Shown piece by piece: positions 1 through 8,619 of a stretch of DNA of 64,000 nt. The position numbers and the translations under genes are program-made. The notes beneath the pieces were generated by a model. The model searched no databases. It had not been told where the DNA came from and was given only the letters and a program-made list of their open reading frames with translations. How positions within the stretch are numbered: position 1 is the first letter of the stretch; each line of letters starts with the position of its first letter. This DNA is from Thermus islandicus DSM 21543. Its GTDB lineage: Bacteria; Deinococcota; Deinococci; Deinococcales; Thermaceae. The DNA is taken from assembly GCF_000421625.1 (NCBI RefSeq), contig NZ_ATXJ01000002.1:62001-126000 (forward strand). The letters are read 5' to 3'.

Positions 1-14
1 GCCGTAGCGCACCA

Positions 15-521
15 TCAGTCCTCCAGGACCTCGAGGCGCACCCGGGTGGCCGAAAGGGCGCCGATGGCCTTGGCCGCGGCGTAGGAGAGGTCAATGATGT
101 ACCTTCCCCCGAAGGGCCCCCGGTCGTTGATGCGCACCACCACGCTTCGGCCGTTCCTCAGGTTGGTGACCCGTACCCGGGTGCCGAAGGGCAGGCGGGG
201 GTGGGCGGCGGTGAGGGCGTGCATGTCGTAGACCTCGCCGCTTGCGGTTCTTTTGCCGTGGAAGCCGGGGCCGTACCATACGGCAAGGCCCTCCTGGAGA
301 ACGCGGCCCGGCTTCCAAGGAGCCTTTTCCTGCCCTACCCGGCGGTACACGAGGACCTGCCCTGGGTAGATGCGGTCCGAGGTAAGGCCGTTCAGGCCCT
401 TGAGGGCCTCCACCGTAAGCCCGTGGGCCCGGGCGATGCGGTAGAGGGTATCCCCCTGCCTCACCGTGTAGGTCTGGGCCAGGGCCAGGAGGAGGAAGGG
501 CAGGAAAAAGGCCAGGCGCAT
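15..521 (-). CDS. RlpA-like LysM/double-psi beta-barrel envelope protein
   Basis: Predicted exported protein of 168 residues. A short hydrophobic signal peptide ends near residue 15 (LLLALAQ), followed by one LysM peptidoglycan-binding repeat (about 18-60, '[18 protein letters not shown]') and an RlpA-type double-psi beta-barrel (about 75-165) with the typical '[11 protein letters not shown]' motif containing the conserved Asp. RlpA proteins bind or cleave glycan strands at the septum; whether this one is a lytic transglycosylase is inference. It lies directly behind the M24 peptidase with no gap, so the two are probably co-transcribed. Its stop overlaps by one base a possible ATG at 15-13 of a further minus-strand gene that leaves the window after five codons. 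Confidence 0.85.
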   Translation of the reverse strand: MRLAFFLPFLLLALAQTYTVRQGDTLYRIARAHGLTVEALKGLNGLTSDRIYPGQVLVYRRVGQEKAPWKPGRVLQEGLAVWYGPGFHGKRTASGEVYDMHALTAAHPRLPFGTRVRVTNLRNGRSVVVRINDRGPFGGRYIIDLSYAAAKAIGALSATRVRLEVLED

Positions 522-1559
522 TCACACCTCCCGATAACCCCGGGGGAAGCGGGAGAGGAGTTCTGGGCCCTCCTCGGTAAGGAGGACGAGCTCCTCGAGC
601 CGCACCCCCCCCACCCCGGGCAGGTAAACCCCGGGCTCCACGGTGACCACCATGCCGGGTTCCAGGACCTCCTCCGTGTAGGGGGAAAGGCCCGGGCCCT
701 CGTGGACGGCGAGGCCTACCCCGTGGCCCAGGGAGTGGACGAAGTAGCGGTCCAGGCCGTAGCCCTTGAGGACCTCCCGGGCCAGGGCGTCCACTTCCTT
801 GGCCGCCTTCCCCGGGGAGAGGGCCGAAAGGGCGGCCTCCAGGGCCTCCTCCACGGCCTGAAAGGCCCGGCGTAGCTCCTCCGCCACCTTCCCCAGGGCC
901 AGGGTACGGGTCATATCCGAGTGGTACCCCTCCACCTTGGCCCCCAGGTCCAGGGTGACCAACTCCCCGGCCTGGAGGCGCTTTCCGGAGGCCCCCGCGT
1001 GGGGGAGAGCCCCCCTTTCCCCCGAGGCGACGATGGGGGGGAAGGCCACCCCTTCGGCCCCCCGCCTTTTCAGGAAGAACTCCAGCTCAAGGGCGATCTC
1101 CCGTTCCTCCACCCCGGGCTGAAGGAGGGGAAGGACGTGGTGGAGGGCCTCCTCCGCCAGGGCCTGGGCCCGGCGGATCCGCTCCACTTCCTCCGGGGTC
1201 TTCCTCAGCCTGAGCCTCTCCACCACCCCCTTGGTGGGCACCCATTCCACCGGGGCGAGCTCCCTCAGGCGCTCCAGGGCGGCATAGGGGAGGTGTTCTG
1301 CCTCAAAGCCCACCCGCCCGCGAAGCTCCCTCAGGAAGGCCTCGCGCTCCTCCCGCTTGAGGATCCGGGCGGGGATTCGGCTTTCCCGTTCGGCCTCCGG
1401 GTAGCGGGGGTCGGTGAGGAGGAGGGCTCCTTCCCCCGTGACGAGGACTTGGGCGTCCTCGGGGTGGGGGAAGCCGGAGAGGTAGCGCACGTTTTCCGGG
1501 CGGGTCACGTAAAGGGCGTCCAGCTCCAGGGGTTCTAGGAGGGTCTGGGGTTCCCGCAC
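522..1559 (-). CDS. pepQ: M24 family aminopeptidase (Xaa-Pro peptidase type)
   Basis: Cytosolic dinuclear-metal peptidase of 345 residues that removes N-terminal residues next to proline or splits Xaa-Pro dipeptides. The pita-bread metal ligands are visible in order: two Asp in 'LDLGAKVEGYHSDMTRT', His in 'HSLGHGVGLAVHEGP', Glu in 'TVEPGVYLPG' and Glu in 'RLEELVLL'. The N-terminal creatinase-like domain covers about residues 1-125. The start is GTG at 1559: a -10 hexamer TATAGT (1571-1566) lies only six bases upstream, which suggests a leaderless mRNA. Aminopeptidase P versus prolidase cannot be separated from sequence alone, so the symbol is approximate. Confidence 0.85.
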   Translation of the reverse strand: MREPQTLLEPLELDALYVTRPENVRYLSGFPHPEDAQVLVTGEGALLLTDPRYPEAERESRIPARILKREEREAFLRELRGRVGFEAEHLPYAALERLRELAPVEWVPTKGVVERLRLRKTPEEVERIRRAQALAEEALHHVLPLLQPGVEEREIALELEFFLKRRGAEGVAFPPIVASGERGALPHAGASGKRLQAGELVTLDLGAKVEGYHSDMTRTLALGKVAEELRRAFQAVEEALEAALSALSPGKAAKEVDALAREVLKGYGLDRYFVHSLGHGVGLAVHEGPGLSPYTEEVLEPGMVVTVEPGVYLPGVGGVRLEELVLLTEEGPELLSRFPRGYREV

Positions 1560-1624
1560 GGAGGCACTATACCCCTGGCCCCACCCCGCGGTAAAGCGCC
1601 GCTTGGGCTCGGCGCCTTCGGGTG

Positions 1625-1722
1625 TAATACCACCCCATGCGGGCTTGCACCCGCATGGGGGCCCCGGTAGAACGTCCCCTCGAGGTTTTGGCTAGGCAGG
1701 AACCAAAAGCAAAGGGTGTAGG
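1625..1722 (+). repeat. Intergenic repeat module X, copy 1
   Basis: About 100 bases in the gap between ileS (3' side) and the M24 peptidase. It begins TAATACCA, has a perfect 11-bp hairpin (CCCCATGCGGG at 1633-1643 with CCCGCATGGGG at 1650-1660), then GGTAGAACGTCCC, GAGGTTTT and AAAAGCAAAG. The same ordered blocks recur at 32691-32796 and in part at 44945-45075. No coding potential is seen. The hairpin may also end ileS transcription. Confidence 0.65.
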
Positions 1723-1724
1723 GG

Positions 1725-4700
1725 CTATTCCACCTTGGCCAGATGGAAGACCGCCCGACCTTCCTCGTCCTCCACCCGTACCTCGTGCCCCCCAAAAAGG
1801 CCCTCCCCGAACTCCCGCGCCAGGACCTCGGAGGCGATCCACTCCCCGTGGCGCTTGAGGGCCTCGAGGTAGGGGCCTTCCGCCTCGTAGCCCACCCGGA
1901 TGCGGTCCGAGACCTTGAGCCCCACCTCCTTGCGGGCCTGCTGGAGGAGGCGGATGAGGTCCCGGGCGAGGCCCTCTAGCCTCAGGGCCTCCGTGACCCG
2001 CACGTCCAAAGCGGCCACATACCCGTCCTTCTCCAGGGCCTGGTACCCCTCGGGGGCCTCCGCCTCCAGGAGGACCTCCTCCGGGAGGAGGCGGATCGCC
2101 TCGCCTTCCACCTCCAGGGGGATGGCCTCCCCCCGGAGGGCCAGGGCCGAGGCCCGCTCCCTTTCCCTTTCCAGGGCCTCCCGGATCTTGGGGACAAGCC
2201 GGCCGTACTTTTTCCCGAGGAGCTTGAGGTTAGGGAGGACCCGGTGGCGGAGGACCTCCTCCCCCGGCTCCAGCACCCGCACCTCCTTTACGTTCAGCTC
2301 CTCGGCGATCTCCTGGGCGAAGTGGCGGAGGCCCTCCCGCTCCAAGGCGGTGGGAGCGGTCAAAAGAAGGAGGGGGAGGGGGGTCCGGGTCTTGACCCCG
2401 CTTCGGGCGCGGGCGGCCCGGGCCAGCTCCACTACCTTGAGGACCGCCCGCATCTTGGCCACCAGGGCCTCGTCCACGAGGGCGGGGTTTACCTCTGGCC
2501 AGTCCGCGAGGTGGACGCTCTCCTTGGCCTCAGGGTTTAGGCTTCGCACCAGGTTTTGCCAAAGCACCTCGGCCAGGAAGGGCGTAAAGGGGGCGGTGAG
2601 GGTGGCCACGAGGACCAGGGCCTCGTAGAGGGTGGCGTAGGCCGACTCCCGGTCCAGGGCGTCCTCGTTCTTCCAGAAGCGGCGGCGGTTCCTGCGGACG
2701 TACCACTGGGAGAGGTCCTCCACCACGAAGTCCCTTAGGGCGCGGGCGCTCGTGGTGGGGTCGTAGGCCTCGAGGGCCTCCGTTACCTGCCCGATCAGGT
2801 CCTGCATCCTTGCGAGGAGCCAACGGTCCATCTCGGGCCGCTTCCCGGGGGGCGGGGGGCTCTTGAGGTCCGGCCGGTCCAGGTTGGCGTAGGTCACAAA
2901 GAAGCTGTAGACGTTCCAAAGCGTGAGGAAGTAGTCCCGCACCGTCTCCCGCACCAGGTTAGGCCCGAAGCGCCGGTCGGCCTCGGGGGGTGCGGAGACG
3001 TAGATGTACCACCTTAGGGCATCCGCCCCGAACTCCCGGAGGATCTCCCAGGGGTCCACCACGTTCCCCTTGGATTTGGACATCTTCTGCCCCTTCTCGT
3101 CCAGGATGAGGCCGTGGCAGATCACGTTTTTAAAGGCGATGGAGCCGAAAAGCATCACCCCGAGCTGGTGCAGGGAATTGAACCAGCCCCGGGTTTGGTC
3201 AATCCCCTCGGCGATGAAGTCGGCGGGGAAGCTCTCCTGGAACTCCTCCTTGTTTTTAAAGGGATAGTGGAGGGAGGCAAAGGGCATGGCCCCCGAGTCG
3301 TACCAGACGTCAATCACGTAGGGCACCCGGCGCATGGTCCCGCCGCAGGCGCACCTCAGCTCCACCCGGTCCACGTGGGGGCGGTGGGGATCAAAGGGCT
3401 CGGGGAGGGGGCCCGTGGCCCGCTCTTTTAGCTCCTGGAAACTCCCCATGGCCTCCTCCTTGCCGCAGGCTTCGCAGACCCAGATAGGCAGGGGGGTCCC
3501 CCAATACCGGTTGCGGCTTAAGGCCCAGTCCACGAGGTTCTTCAGCCACTCCCCGTAGCGGCCTTCCTTGATGTGGGGGGGTACCCAGCGGATCTCCTCG
3601 TTCTTCTTGAGGAGCTCCTCCTTAAAGCGGGTATTCTGGATGAACCAGGTCTCCGTGGCGTAGTACATGAGGGGGGTAGAGCAGCGCCAGCAGTGGGGAT
3701 AGCTGTGAAGGTAGCTTTCCTCCTTGAAAAGGAGCCCCCGCTGCCTCAGGTCCTTGAGGATGGCCCGGTTCGCCTCCCGGAAGAACAGGCCCCTAAAAGG
3801 CTCCACCAGGAGCTTGCCCTCCTCGTCCACCGTCTTCAGCAGGGGGAGGCCGTAGGCCCGGGCCGTCTCCAGGTCCTCGGCGCCGAAGGCGGGGGCCTGG
3901 TGGACGACGCCGGTGCCGTCCTCCCGGCTCACGTACTCGGCCAGGACCACGAAGTACCCTTTCTCCACCTCCTGGGGGTAGGGGGGCGCGTAGGCCAGGC
4001 CCTCCAGGGCCTTGCCGGGAAAGGTCTTGAGGACCGGAGCCCCTTCGCCGAGAAGCTTCCTCCCAAGCCCCTCCTCCAGGAGGAGGGCTTCTTCCCCCAC
4101 CTGGAAGGCGGCGTAGGTGTACCCGGGGTGCACGGCGGCCGCCACGTTCCCGGGCAGGGTCCAAGGGGTGGTGGTCCAGATGAGGAGGCTCGCCCGCTTG
4201 AGGCCAAGCCTTTCGGGTGCCTTCAGGGGGAGGCGCACGTAGACCGAGGGGTCGGTGATCTCCTTGTACCCTAGGGCGAGCTCGTGGGAGGAGAGGGGGG
4301 TGCCGCACCGGGGGCAGTAGGGCACCACCTTGTGATCCCGGTAGAGGAGCCCCCGGTCAAAGAGGTTCTTGAGGCTCCACCAGAGGCTCTCAATATAGGA
4401 GGGCTGTAGGGTGGCGTAGGCGTTCTCCAGGTCTACCCAGTAAGCGAGGCGCTCGGTGAAGGCCTCCCACTCCTTTTCGTAGGTGAAGACGGACTCGCGG
4501 CAGGCCTGGTTGAAGCGCTCAATGCCGTAGGCCTCAATCTCCCTTTTGCTCTTGAGCCCGAGCTTCTTCTCCACCTCCAGCTCCACGGGAAGCCCGTGGG
4601 TGTCCCACCCTGCGCGCCTTGGCACGTAGTAGCCGCGCATGGTCTTGTAGCGGGGGAAGAGGTCCTTGTAGCTTCGGGCCTGGGCGTGGCCCACGTGGGG

Positions 4701-4856
4701 CAGGCCATTGGCCGTGGGCGGGCCTTCATAGACCGTGTACCGGGGGCCTCCCTTGCGGGCCTCCACGCTCTTCTGGAAGATCCGGTTGGCCTTCCAAAAG
4801 GACAGGACCTCCTCCTCTAGCCTCGGGAAGTTGGGCTCGCCGACCTCCTTGAACAT
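1725..4856 (-). CDS. ileS: Isoleucyl-tRNA synthetase
   Basis: Class I synthetase of 1043 residues, the length I recall for T. thermophilus IleRS. It charges tRNA-Ile. Visible landmarks: HIGH-type signature 'LPHVGHAQ' (His54 to His57), KMSKS motif '[10 protein letters not shown]' near residue 590, the CP1 editing domain in the first half, and paired Cys motifs ('CPRCGTPLS', 'CWRCSTPL', 'CEACGKEE') expected to bind zinc. The C-terminal third is the anticodon-binding region. ATG at 4856 follows 'AGGAGG' at a good distance. A T-box leader with an AUC specifier lies upstream, so expression should rise when tRNA-Ile is uncharged. It is transcribed divergently from tal-rho. Confidence 0.97.
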   Translation of the reverse strand: MFKEVGEPNFPRLEEEVLSFWKANRIFQKSVEARKGGPRYTVYEGPPTANGLPHVGHAQARSYKDLFPRYKTMRGYYVPRRAGWDTHGLPVELEVEKKLGLKSKREIEAYGIERFNQACRESVFTYEKEWEAFTERLAYWVDLENAYATLQPSYIESLWWSLKNLFDRGLLYRDHKVVPYCPRCGTPLSSHELALGYKEITDPSVYVRLPLKAPERLGLKRASLLIWTTTPWTLPGNVAAAVHPGYTYAAFQVGEEALLLEEGLGRKLLGEGAPVLKTFPGKALEGLAYAPPYPQEVEKGYFVVLAEYVSREDGTGVVHQAPAFGAEDLETARAYGLPLLKTVDEEGKLLVEPFRGLFFREANRAILKDLRQRGLLFKEESYLHSYPHCWRCSTPLMYYATETWFIQNTRFKEELLKKNEEIRWVPPHIKEGRYGEWLKNLVDWALSRNRYWGTPLPIWVCEACGKEEAMGSFQELKERATGPLPEPFDPHRPHVDRVELRCACGGTMRRVPYVIDVWYDSGAMPFASLHYPFKNKEEFQESFPADFIAEGIDQTRGWFNSLHQLGVMLFGSIAFKNVICHGLILDEKGQKMSKSKGNVVDPWEILREFGADALRWYIYVSAPPEADRRFGPNLVRETVRDYFLTLWNVYSFFVTYANLDRPDLKSPPPPGKRPEMDRWLLARMQDLIGQVTEALEAYDPTTSARALRDFVVEDLSQWYVRRNRRRFWKNEDALDRESAYATLYEALVLVATLTAPFTPFLAEVLWQNLVRSLNPEAKESVHLADWPEVNPALVDEALVAKMRAVLKVVELARAARARSGVKTRTPLPLLLLTAPTALEREGLRHFAQEIAEELNVKEVRVLEPGEEVLRHRVLPNLKLLGKKYGRLVPKIREALERERERASALALRGEAIPLEVEGEAIRLLPEEVLLEAEAPEGYQALEKDGYVAALDVRVTEALRLEGLARDLIRLLQQARKEVGLKVSDRIRVGYEAEGPYLEALKRHGEWIASEVLAREFGEGLFGGHEVRVEDEEGRAVFHLAKVE

Positions 4857-4864
4857 CCGCCACC

Positions 4865-5125
4865 TCCTAGCAAAACGCCCGCGCCCTTGGGCGCGGACGA
4901 AAGCGTGCGCTTCCGCGGTACCACCGCGCTTCCTGGGGTAACCCCCAGGCCCTCATTGAGGCGCTATCACGGGCGCCGCCCGGCGGGCATTACTCGGGCC
5001 TGGCCCTTTCCTCCCGCGGCTCCGGGGTGATCTTCCCGCCTGCCCTCACCGCCGAGCTCCCACCCTCCCCGGCTCGCTTGAGGCTTTTGGGCAGGGGTAC
5101 TCTCCCCATCCTCGCCTTTACAACC
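4865..5125 (-). promoter_or_regulatory. T-box riboswitch, isoleucine (AUC) specifier, leader of ileS
   Basis: Reading the minus strand toward ileS: a stem I start with 'GAGGATGGGGAGAGTA' (AGTA motif) near 5109-5095; the 'AGCGAGCCGGGGAGGG' distal stem I element; 'GAAGATCACC' with specifier codon AUC at 5031-5029; and the core 'GGTGGTACCGCG' at about 4927-4914, whose UGG bulge pairs with the tRNA NCCA end. A GC-rich hairpin ('CCGCGCCC AA GGGCGCGG') followed by GTTTTG lies at about 4896-4873, just before the ribosome binding site. Its 5' arm can pair with the core's GCGCGG. This fits attenuation, but the short U run leaves translational control open. Confidence 0.9.
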
Positions 5126-5166
5126 TGTGCCCCCTGGGGTAGAATCCCCCGTTGGCGGCTAAGGCC

Positions 5167-5196
5167 ATGCTAGCAGCCTTTCCCCTCCCTTGACAA
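5167..5196 (-). promoter_or_regulatory. Promoter of the ileS T-box leader
   Basis: On the minus strand TTGTCA (5196-5191) and TAGCAT (5172-5167) are 18 bases apart, placing the start near 5160, just ahead of the T-box leader. The -35 hexamer overlaps the plus-strand TTGACA of tal. Confidence 0.55.
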
Positions 5197-5220
5197 CCGC
5201 CCGGCAAGGTCTGCTAGACT
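5190..5220 (+). promoter_or_regulatory. Promoter of tal-rho
   Basis: Consensus TTGACA at 5190-5195 and TAGACT at 5215-5220, spaced by 19 bases (slightly long). A second candidate with better spacing lies upstream: TTTACA at 5117-5122, 17 bases, TAGAAT at 5140-5145. Either gives a leader carrying the AAAGGAG ribosome binding site of tal. Confidence 0.6.
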
Positions 5221-5260
5221 CAGGCTAAGCCGATCCTCTTCCCGCCAAAAGGAGCCCAGC

Positions 5261-5932
5261 ATGGAGCTTTACTTGGACACCGCGAACTTGGAGGAAATAC
5301 GGGAGATCGCCGGTTGGGGGGTCCTCTCCGGGGTGACCACCAACCCCACCTTGGTAGCCAAGGAGTTTTCCGCCCGGGGGGAGCGGCTAACCCTTGAGGG
5401 GTTCGCCCGGCACCTCCGGGCCGTCTGCGAGGCGGCGGGAGGGCCTGTTTCTGCGGAGGTGACGGCCCTCGAGGCCGAGGCCATGGTGGCGGAGGGGAGG
5501 CGCCTGGCGGAGATCCATCCCCACATCGTGGTCAAGCTCCCCACCACCGTGGAGGGCCTCAAGGCCTGCAAGCGGCTCTCCGCCGAGGGGGTTCGGGTCA
5601 ACATGACCCTCATCTTCTCGGCCAACCAAGCCCTCCTCGCTGCCCGGGCTGGGGCCAGTTACGTGAGTCCCTTTTTGGGGCGCGTGGACGACATCTCCTG
5701 GGACGGAGGGGAGCTTCTCCGGGAGATCGTGGAAATGATCCAGGTCCAGGATCTCTCCGTCAAGGTCATCGCCGCCTCCATCCGCCATCCTCGGCACGTT
5801 ACCGAGGCGGCCCTTCTGGGGGCGGACATCGCCACCATGCCCTACCCCGTCTTCCAGCAGCTCTTGAAGCACCCCCTTACCGATCTCGGCCTTAGGCGGT
5901 TTATGGAGGACTGGGAGAAGGTTAGGCCATGA
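5261..5932 (+). CDS. tal: Transaldolase (small TalC/FSA-like subfamily)
   Basis: Class I aldolase of 223 residues in the short transaldolase/fructose-6-phosphate aldolase subfamily, acting in the non-oxidative pentose phosphate pathway. It opens with the family signature 'MELYLDTANL' and 'VTTNPTLVAKE'; the Schiff-base lysine is Lys92 in 'IVVKLPTT'; the C-terminal half carries 'SPFLGRVDDI' and 'VIAASIRH'. Length alone cannot separate transaldolase from FSA activity. ATG at 5261 follows an AAAGGAG site. The stop codon overlaps the rho start (ATGA), so the two genes are translationally coupled. Confidence 0.93.
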   Translation: MELYLDTANLEEIREIAGWGVLSGVTTNPTLVAKEFSARGERLTLEGFARHLRAVCEAAGGPVSAEVTALEAEAMVAEGRRLAEIHPHIVVKLPTTVEGLKACKRLSAEGVRVNMTLIFSANQALLAARAGASYVSPFLGRVDDISWDGGELLREIVEMIQVQDLSVKVIAASIRHPRHVTEAALLGADIATMPYPVFQQLLKHPLTDLGLRRFMEDWEKVRP

Positions 5933-7209
5933 GGAGGAAAGCGGAAACCCCAGAGGCGCCCCTCTCCTACCAGGAGCTTTCGGCCAAGATCCTTCCCGAG
6001 CTCCATCTCCTGGCCCAGGAGGCGGGGATTGAGAACTACAAGCGGATGAAGAAGGACCAGCTGATCATGGCCCTCCTGGAGCGGCAGACCCAGGGGGAAG
6101 GCCTGCAGCTGGTGAAGGGCTACCTGGAGATCAGCCCCGATGGCTACGGGTTCCTGACGGAGAACCTTTACAACCTGGAGTCCCGGGTGGCCATCGTCTC
6201 CGCCGGGCTCATCCGCCAGTACGCCCTAAGGAGCGGGGACTACATCGTGGGCCGGGCCCGCCCACCCCGGGAGAACGAGCGCTACGCCACCCTCTTCAAG
6301 GTGGAGGCGGTGAACGACCTGGACCCGGAGGCGGCCAAGAACCGACCCCGCTTTGACGAGCTCATCCCCCAGTTCCCTGACCGGCAGATCCGGCTGGAGA
6401 CCACCCCCGAGGAGCTCTCCACCCGGGTCATTGACCTCCTGGCCCCCATCGGGAGGGGGCAGCGGGGGCTCATCGTGGCCCCGCCCAAGGCGGGGAAGAC
6501 CACCCTCCTCAAGAAGATCGCCAACGCCGTCCTCAAAAACGAGCCCGACATCAAGGTGATCGTCCTCCTCATTGACGAGCGGCCCGAGGAGGTAACGGAC
6601 TTCCGGGAAAGCGTTCAGGGCGCCGAGGTCATCGCCAGCACCTTTGACGAGCCGCCCCAGAACCATATCCGGGTGGCCGAGTTCGTGCACGAGCGGGCCA
6701 AGCGGATCGTGGAGGAGGGGGGGCACGTGATGATCCTCCTGGACTCCATCACCCGCCTGGCGCGGGCCAACAACCTGGTGACCCCGCCCACGGGGCGCAC
6801 CCTCTCCGGGGGGTTGGACTCGGCGGCCCTGTACTTCCCCAAGCGCTTTCTGGGGGCGGCCCGGAACATCCGGGGCGGCGGGAGCCTCACCATTCTCGCC
6901 ACCGCCCTCGTGGAGACGGGTAGCCGCATGGACGACGTGATCTTTGAGGAGTTCAAGGGCACGGGCAACATGGAGCTTCACCTGTCCCGCCGCCTCGAGG
7001 AGCGCCGCATCTTCCCGGCCATAGACATCCTGAAGTCCGGCACGAGGCGGGAGGAGCTCCTTTTGGGCGAGGAGGTGGTCCACAAGATGTGGCTTCTGCG
7101 CAAGGTCCTGGCGGACATGGACCCCGCCGAGGCTATGGAGATGCTCCTCTCCCGCCTGGCCCGCACCAAGAGCAACCGGGAGTTCCTGGCTTCCCTGGCG
7201 GCCCGCTAG
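5929..7209 (+). CDS. rho: Transcription termination factor Rho
   Basis: Hexameric RNA helicase of 426 residues. The order is Rho N-terminal helical region (about 10-50), cold-shock-like RNA-binding domain ('[13 protein letters not shown]'), and RecA-like motor with Walker A '[15 protein letters not shown]', '[14 protein letters not shown]' and '[19 protein letters not shown]' (R-loop region). No large insertion between the RNA-binding and motor domains, unlike some high-GC relatives. It is the second gene of the tal-rho pair. Downstream, a strong inverted repeat at 7226-7253 may end the transcript. Confidence 0.97.
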   Translation: MRRKAETPEAPLSYQELSAKILPELHLLAQEAGIENYKRMKKDQLIMALLERQTQGEGLQLVKGYLEISPDGYGFLTENLYNLESRVAIVSAGLIRQYALRSGDYIVGRARPPRENERYATLFKVEAVNDLDPEAAKNRPRFDELIPQFPDRQIRLETTPEELSTRVIDLLAPIGRGQRGLIVAPPKAGKTTLLKKIANAVLKNEPDIKVIVLLIDERPEEVTDFRESVQGAEVIASTFDEPPQNHIRVAEFVHERAKRIVEEGGHVMILLDSITRLARANNLVTPPTGRTLSGGLDSAALYFPKRFLGAARNIRGGGSLTILATALVETGSRMDDVIFEEFKGTGNMELHLSRRLEERRIFPAIDILKSGTRREELLLGEEVVHKMWLLRKVLADMDPAEAMEMLLSRLARTKSNREFLASLAAR

Positions 7210-7214
7210 GGGGG

Positions 7215-7253
7215 TTGCCTTCCCGCCCGGGGGGCTGGTATGATCCCCCCGGG
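7215..7253 (+). promoter_or_regulatory. Promoter of the M23 peptidase gene with inverted repeat around its -10
   Basis: TTGCCT (7215-7220), 18 bases, TATGAT (7239-7244). The -10 sits in the ten-base loop between perfect 9-base arms CCCGGGGGG (7226-7234) and CCCCCCGGG (7245-7253). RNA running out of rho would form this hairpin, RNA started here would not. Confidence 0.5.
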
Positions 7254-7279
7254 TTTAGGCTTTGGGTTGGAGGTGAGCG

Positions 7280-8467
7280 TTGCGGGAAATCCTGGTGATC
7301 TTATGCCTGTTTTCGTGTTCCGGGGTGGTTTTCGCCAAGTTGCCCATTCTGAGCCCCCTTCCCCTTCCCGAGGCCACGGTGGAGGTAGACCGGGCGGCCA
7401 GGAAGGGCTGGGTTCTCTACCAGGTGCGCCCGGGGGACACCCTGGCGGGCATCGCCGCCCGCTTTGGCGTAGACCCTAGGCACATCCAGTGGTCCAGCGG
7501 CCTCAAGGACGACCGCCTCCAGGTCGGGCAGGAGCTCCGCATCCCCCTGGTGGCGGCTGAGGAGCGGGAACCCCGCGTGCCTCCCGGGGTGGAGGTCTAC
7601 CGGGTGCGCCCCGGGGATACCCTGGCCTCCCTGGCCCAGCGCTACGGGCTTTCTCCCCTGGATCTGGTCTCGGCCAACCCCTCGCTGGAAAGCCTGGACC
7701 GGCTGGTGGCGGGGAGCGTGATCTACATTCCCAAAGGGGCCAAGGGGCTTCTCGTGTCCCTGCCGGAAGGGGAGACCCTGGTGGACCTGGCGGGCCGCTT
7801 CGGCCTCTCCCCGGTGGCCGTGGCCCGGGCCAACGGCATTCAGGACCCCACGGAGCTTAGGCCCGGGGACCTCGTCCTCCTCCCCGGGATCCGGGCCAGG
7901 ACCACCTACCAGCGGCTTCTCGCCAAGCAGGAGGAGGAGCGTCAGGCCCGCCTCGAGGCCGAGCGCAGGCGCCAGGAGGAGGAAAGGCGCCTGGCCGAGG
8001 AAAGGCGGCGGCAGGAAGCCCTGAGGCAGGCCCGGCTTCGCCAGGCCCAGGCCCCCAAACCCCAGGTGCGCCGGGTGAGCTACCAGGAGGGGGGGCTGCG
8101 TTGGCCCCTTTCGGGCTTTCGCATCACCACCTATTTCGGTCAGCGGGGGGCCTTCCAGCGCTTCCACACCGGGATAGACCTCGCGGCCCCCTACGGGACC
8201 CCCATCGCGGCCGCCAAGTCCGGGCAGGTGGAGGTGGCGGGCTGGAGCGCTTTGGGCTATGGCTTCCACGTGATCCTGGACCACGGCGGTGGGGTGGAGA
8301 CCCTTTACGCCCACCTCTCCCGCATCGCCGTGCGGCCCGGGGAGTGGGTGGAGGCGGGCCAGGTGATCGGCTATGTGGGCTCCACGGGCTGGTCCACGGG
8401 GCCCCACCTGCACTTTGAGGTGCGGGTGGGTGGGGTGCCGCAAAACCCCCTGGCCTACCTGCCCTGA
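7280..8467 (+). CDS. Three-LysM, M23-family metallopeptidase (envelope)
   Basis: Secreted peptidoglycan hydrolase or hydrolase activator of 395 residues. An N-terminal hydrophobic segment (about 4-18) is followed by three LysM repeats starting near residues 48 ('YQVRPGDTLAGIAARFGV'), 112 and 160, a charged Glu/Arg coiled coil (about 213-255) and a C-terminal M23 domain with zinc motifs 'HTGIDLAAP' and 'HLHFEV'. LysM plus coiled coil plus M23 resembles EnvC/NlpD-type factors, although those often lack the full metal site, which is present here. The start is TTG at 7280 behind GGAGGTGA. It has its own promoter and is single-gene. Confidence 0.88.
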   Translation: MREILVILCLFSCSGVVFAKLPILSPLPLPEATVEVDRAARKGWVLYQVRPGDTLAGIAARFGVDPRHIQWSSGLKDDRLQVGQELRIPLVAAEEREPRVPPGVEVYRVRPGDTLASLAQRYGLSPLDLVSANPSLESLDRLVAGSVIYIPKGAKGLLVSLPEGETLVDLAGRFGLSPVAVARANGIQDPTELRPGDLVLLPGIRARTTYQRLLAKQEEERQARLEAERRRQEEERRLAEERRRQEALRQARLRQAQAPKPQVRRVSYQEGGLRWPLSGFRITTYFGQRGAFQRFHTGIDLAAPYGTPIAAAKSGQVEVAGWSALGYGFHVILDHGGGVETLYAHLSRIAVRPGEWVEAGQVIGYVGSTGWSTGPHLHFEVRVGGVPQNPLAYLP

Positions 8468-8488
8468 GGTTATACGATGGTTTTGCAA

Positions 8489-8555
8489 CATGGGATGGCC
8501 AAACTAGGGCCCTAAGGAGGCCCTTTCGGGGCTTGGCCGCGGTGGGGTACTAAGG
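8489..8555 (+). repeat. Intergenic repeat module Y, copy 1
   Basis: Lies between the M23 gene and the pdxS promoter. It begins CATGGGATGGCCAAACTAGG, contains TAAGGAGG, and ends GCTTGGCCGCGGTGGGGTAC then TAAGG. GGCCAA and TTGGCC can pair. The second copy at 45002-45057 matches base for base over the ends but lacks a ten-base CCCTTTCGGG hairpin insert, so length changes inside a conserved frame. Confidence 0.65.
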
Positions 8556-8580
8556 CCCGCGCCCTTCGTAGCCCCCTCCC

Positions 8581-8607
8581 TTGACGCGGTTAAGGGTAGG
8601 CTAGAGG
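8581..8607 (+). promoter_or_regulatory. Probable pdxS promoter
   Basis: TTGACG at 8581-8586 is a good -35. The -10 is weak (TAGAGG at 8602-8607, 15-base spacing). The transcript would start close to the GGGAGG site at 8609-8615. Confidence 0.4.
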
Positions 8608-8619
8608 ATGGGAGGCGGC

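Noticed and set aside
1625-1722. Plain terminator of ileS
   Set aside because: The hairpin is strong and may terminate, but the conserved blocks outside it recur elsewhere, so a terminator alone does not explain the segment.
5117-5145. A separate small gene or RNA driven by the TTTACA-17-TAGAAT promoter
   Set aside because: The promoter looks good but nothing beyond the tal leader follows it, so I keep it only as a second tal promoter candidate.
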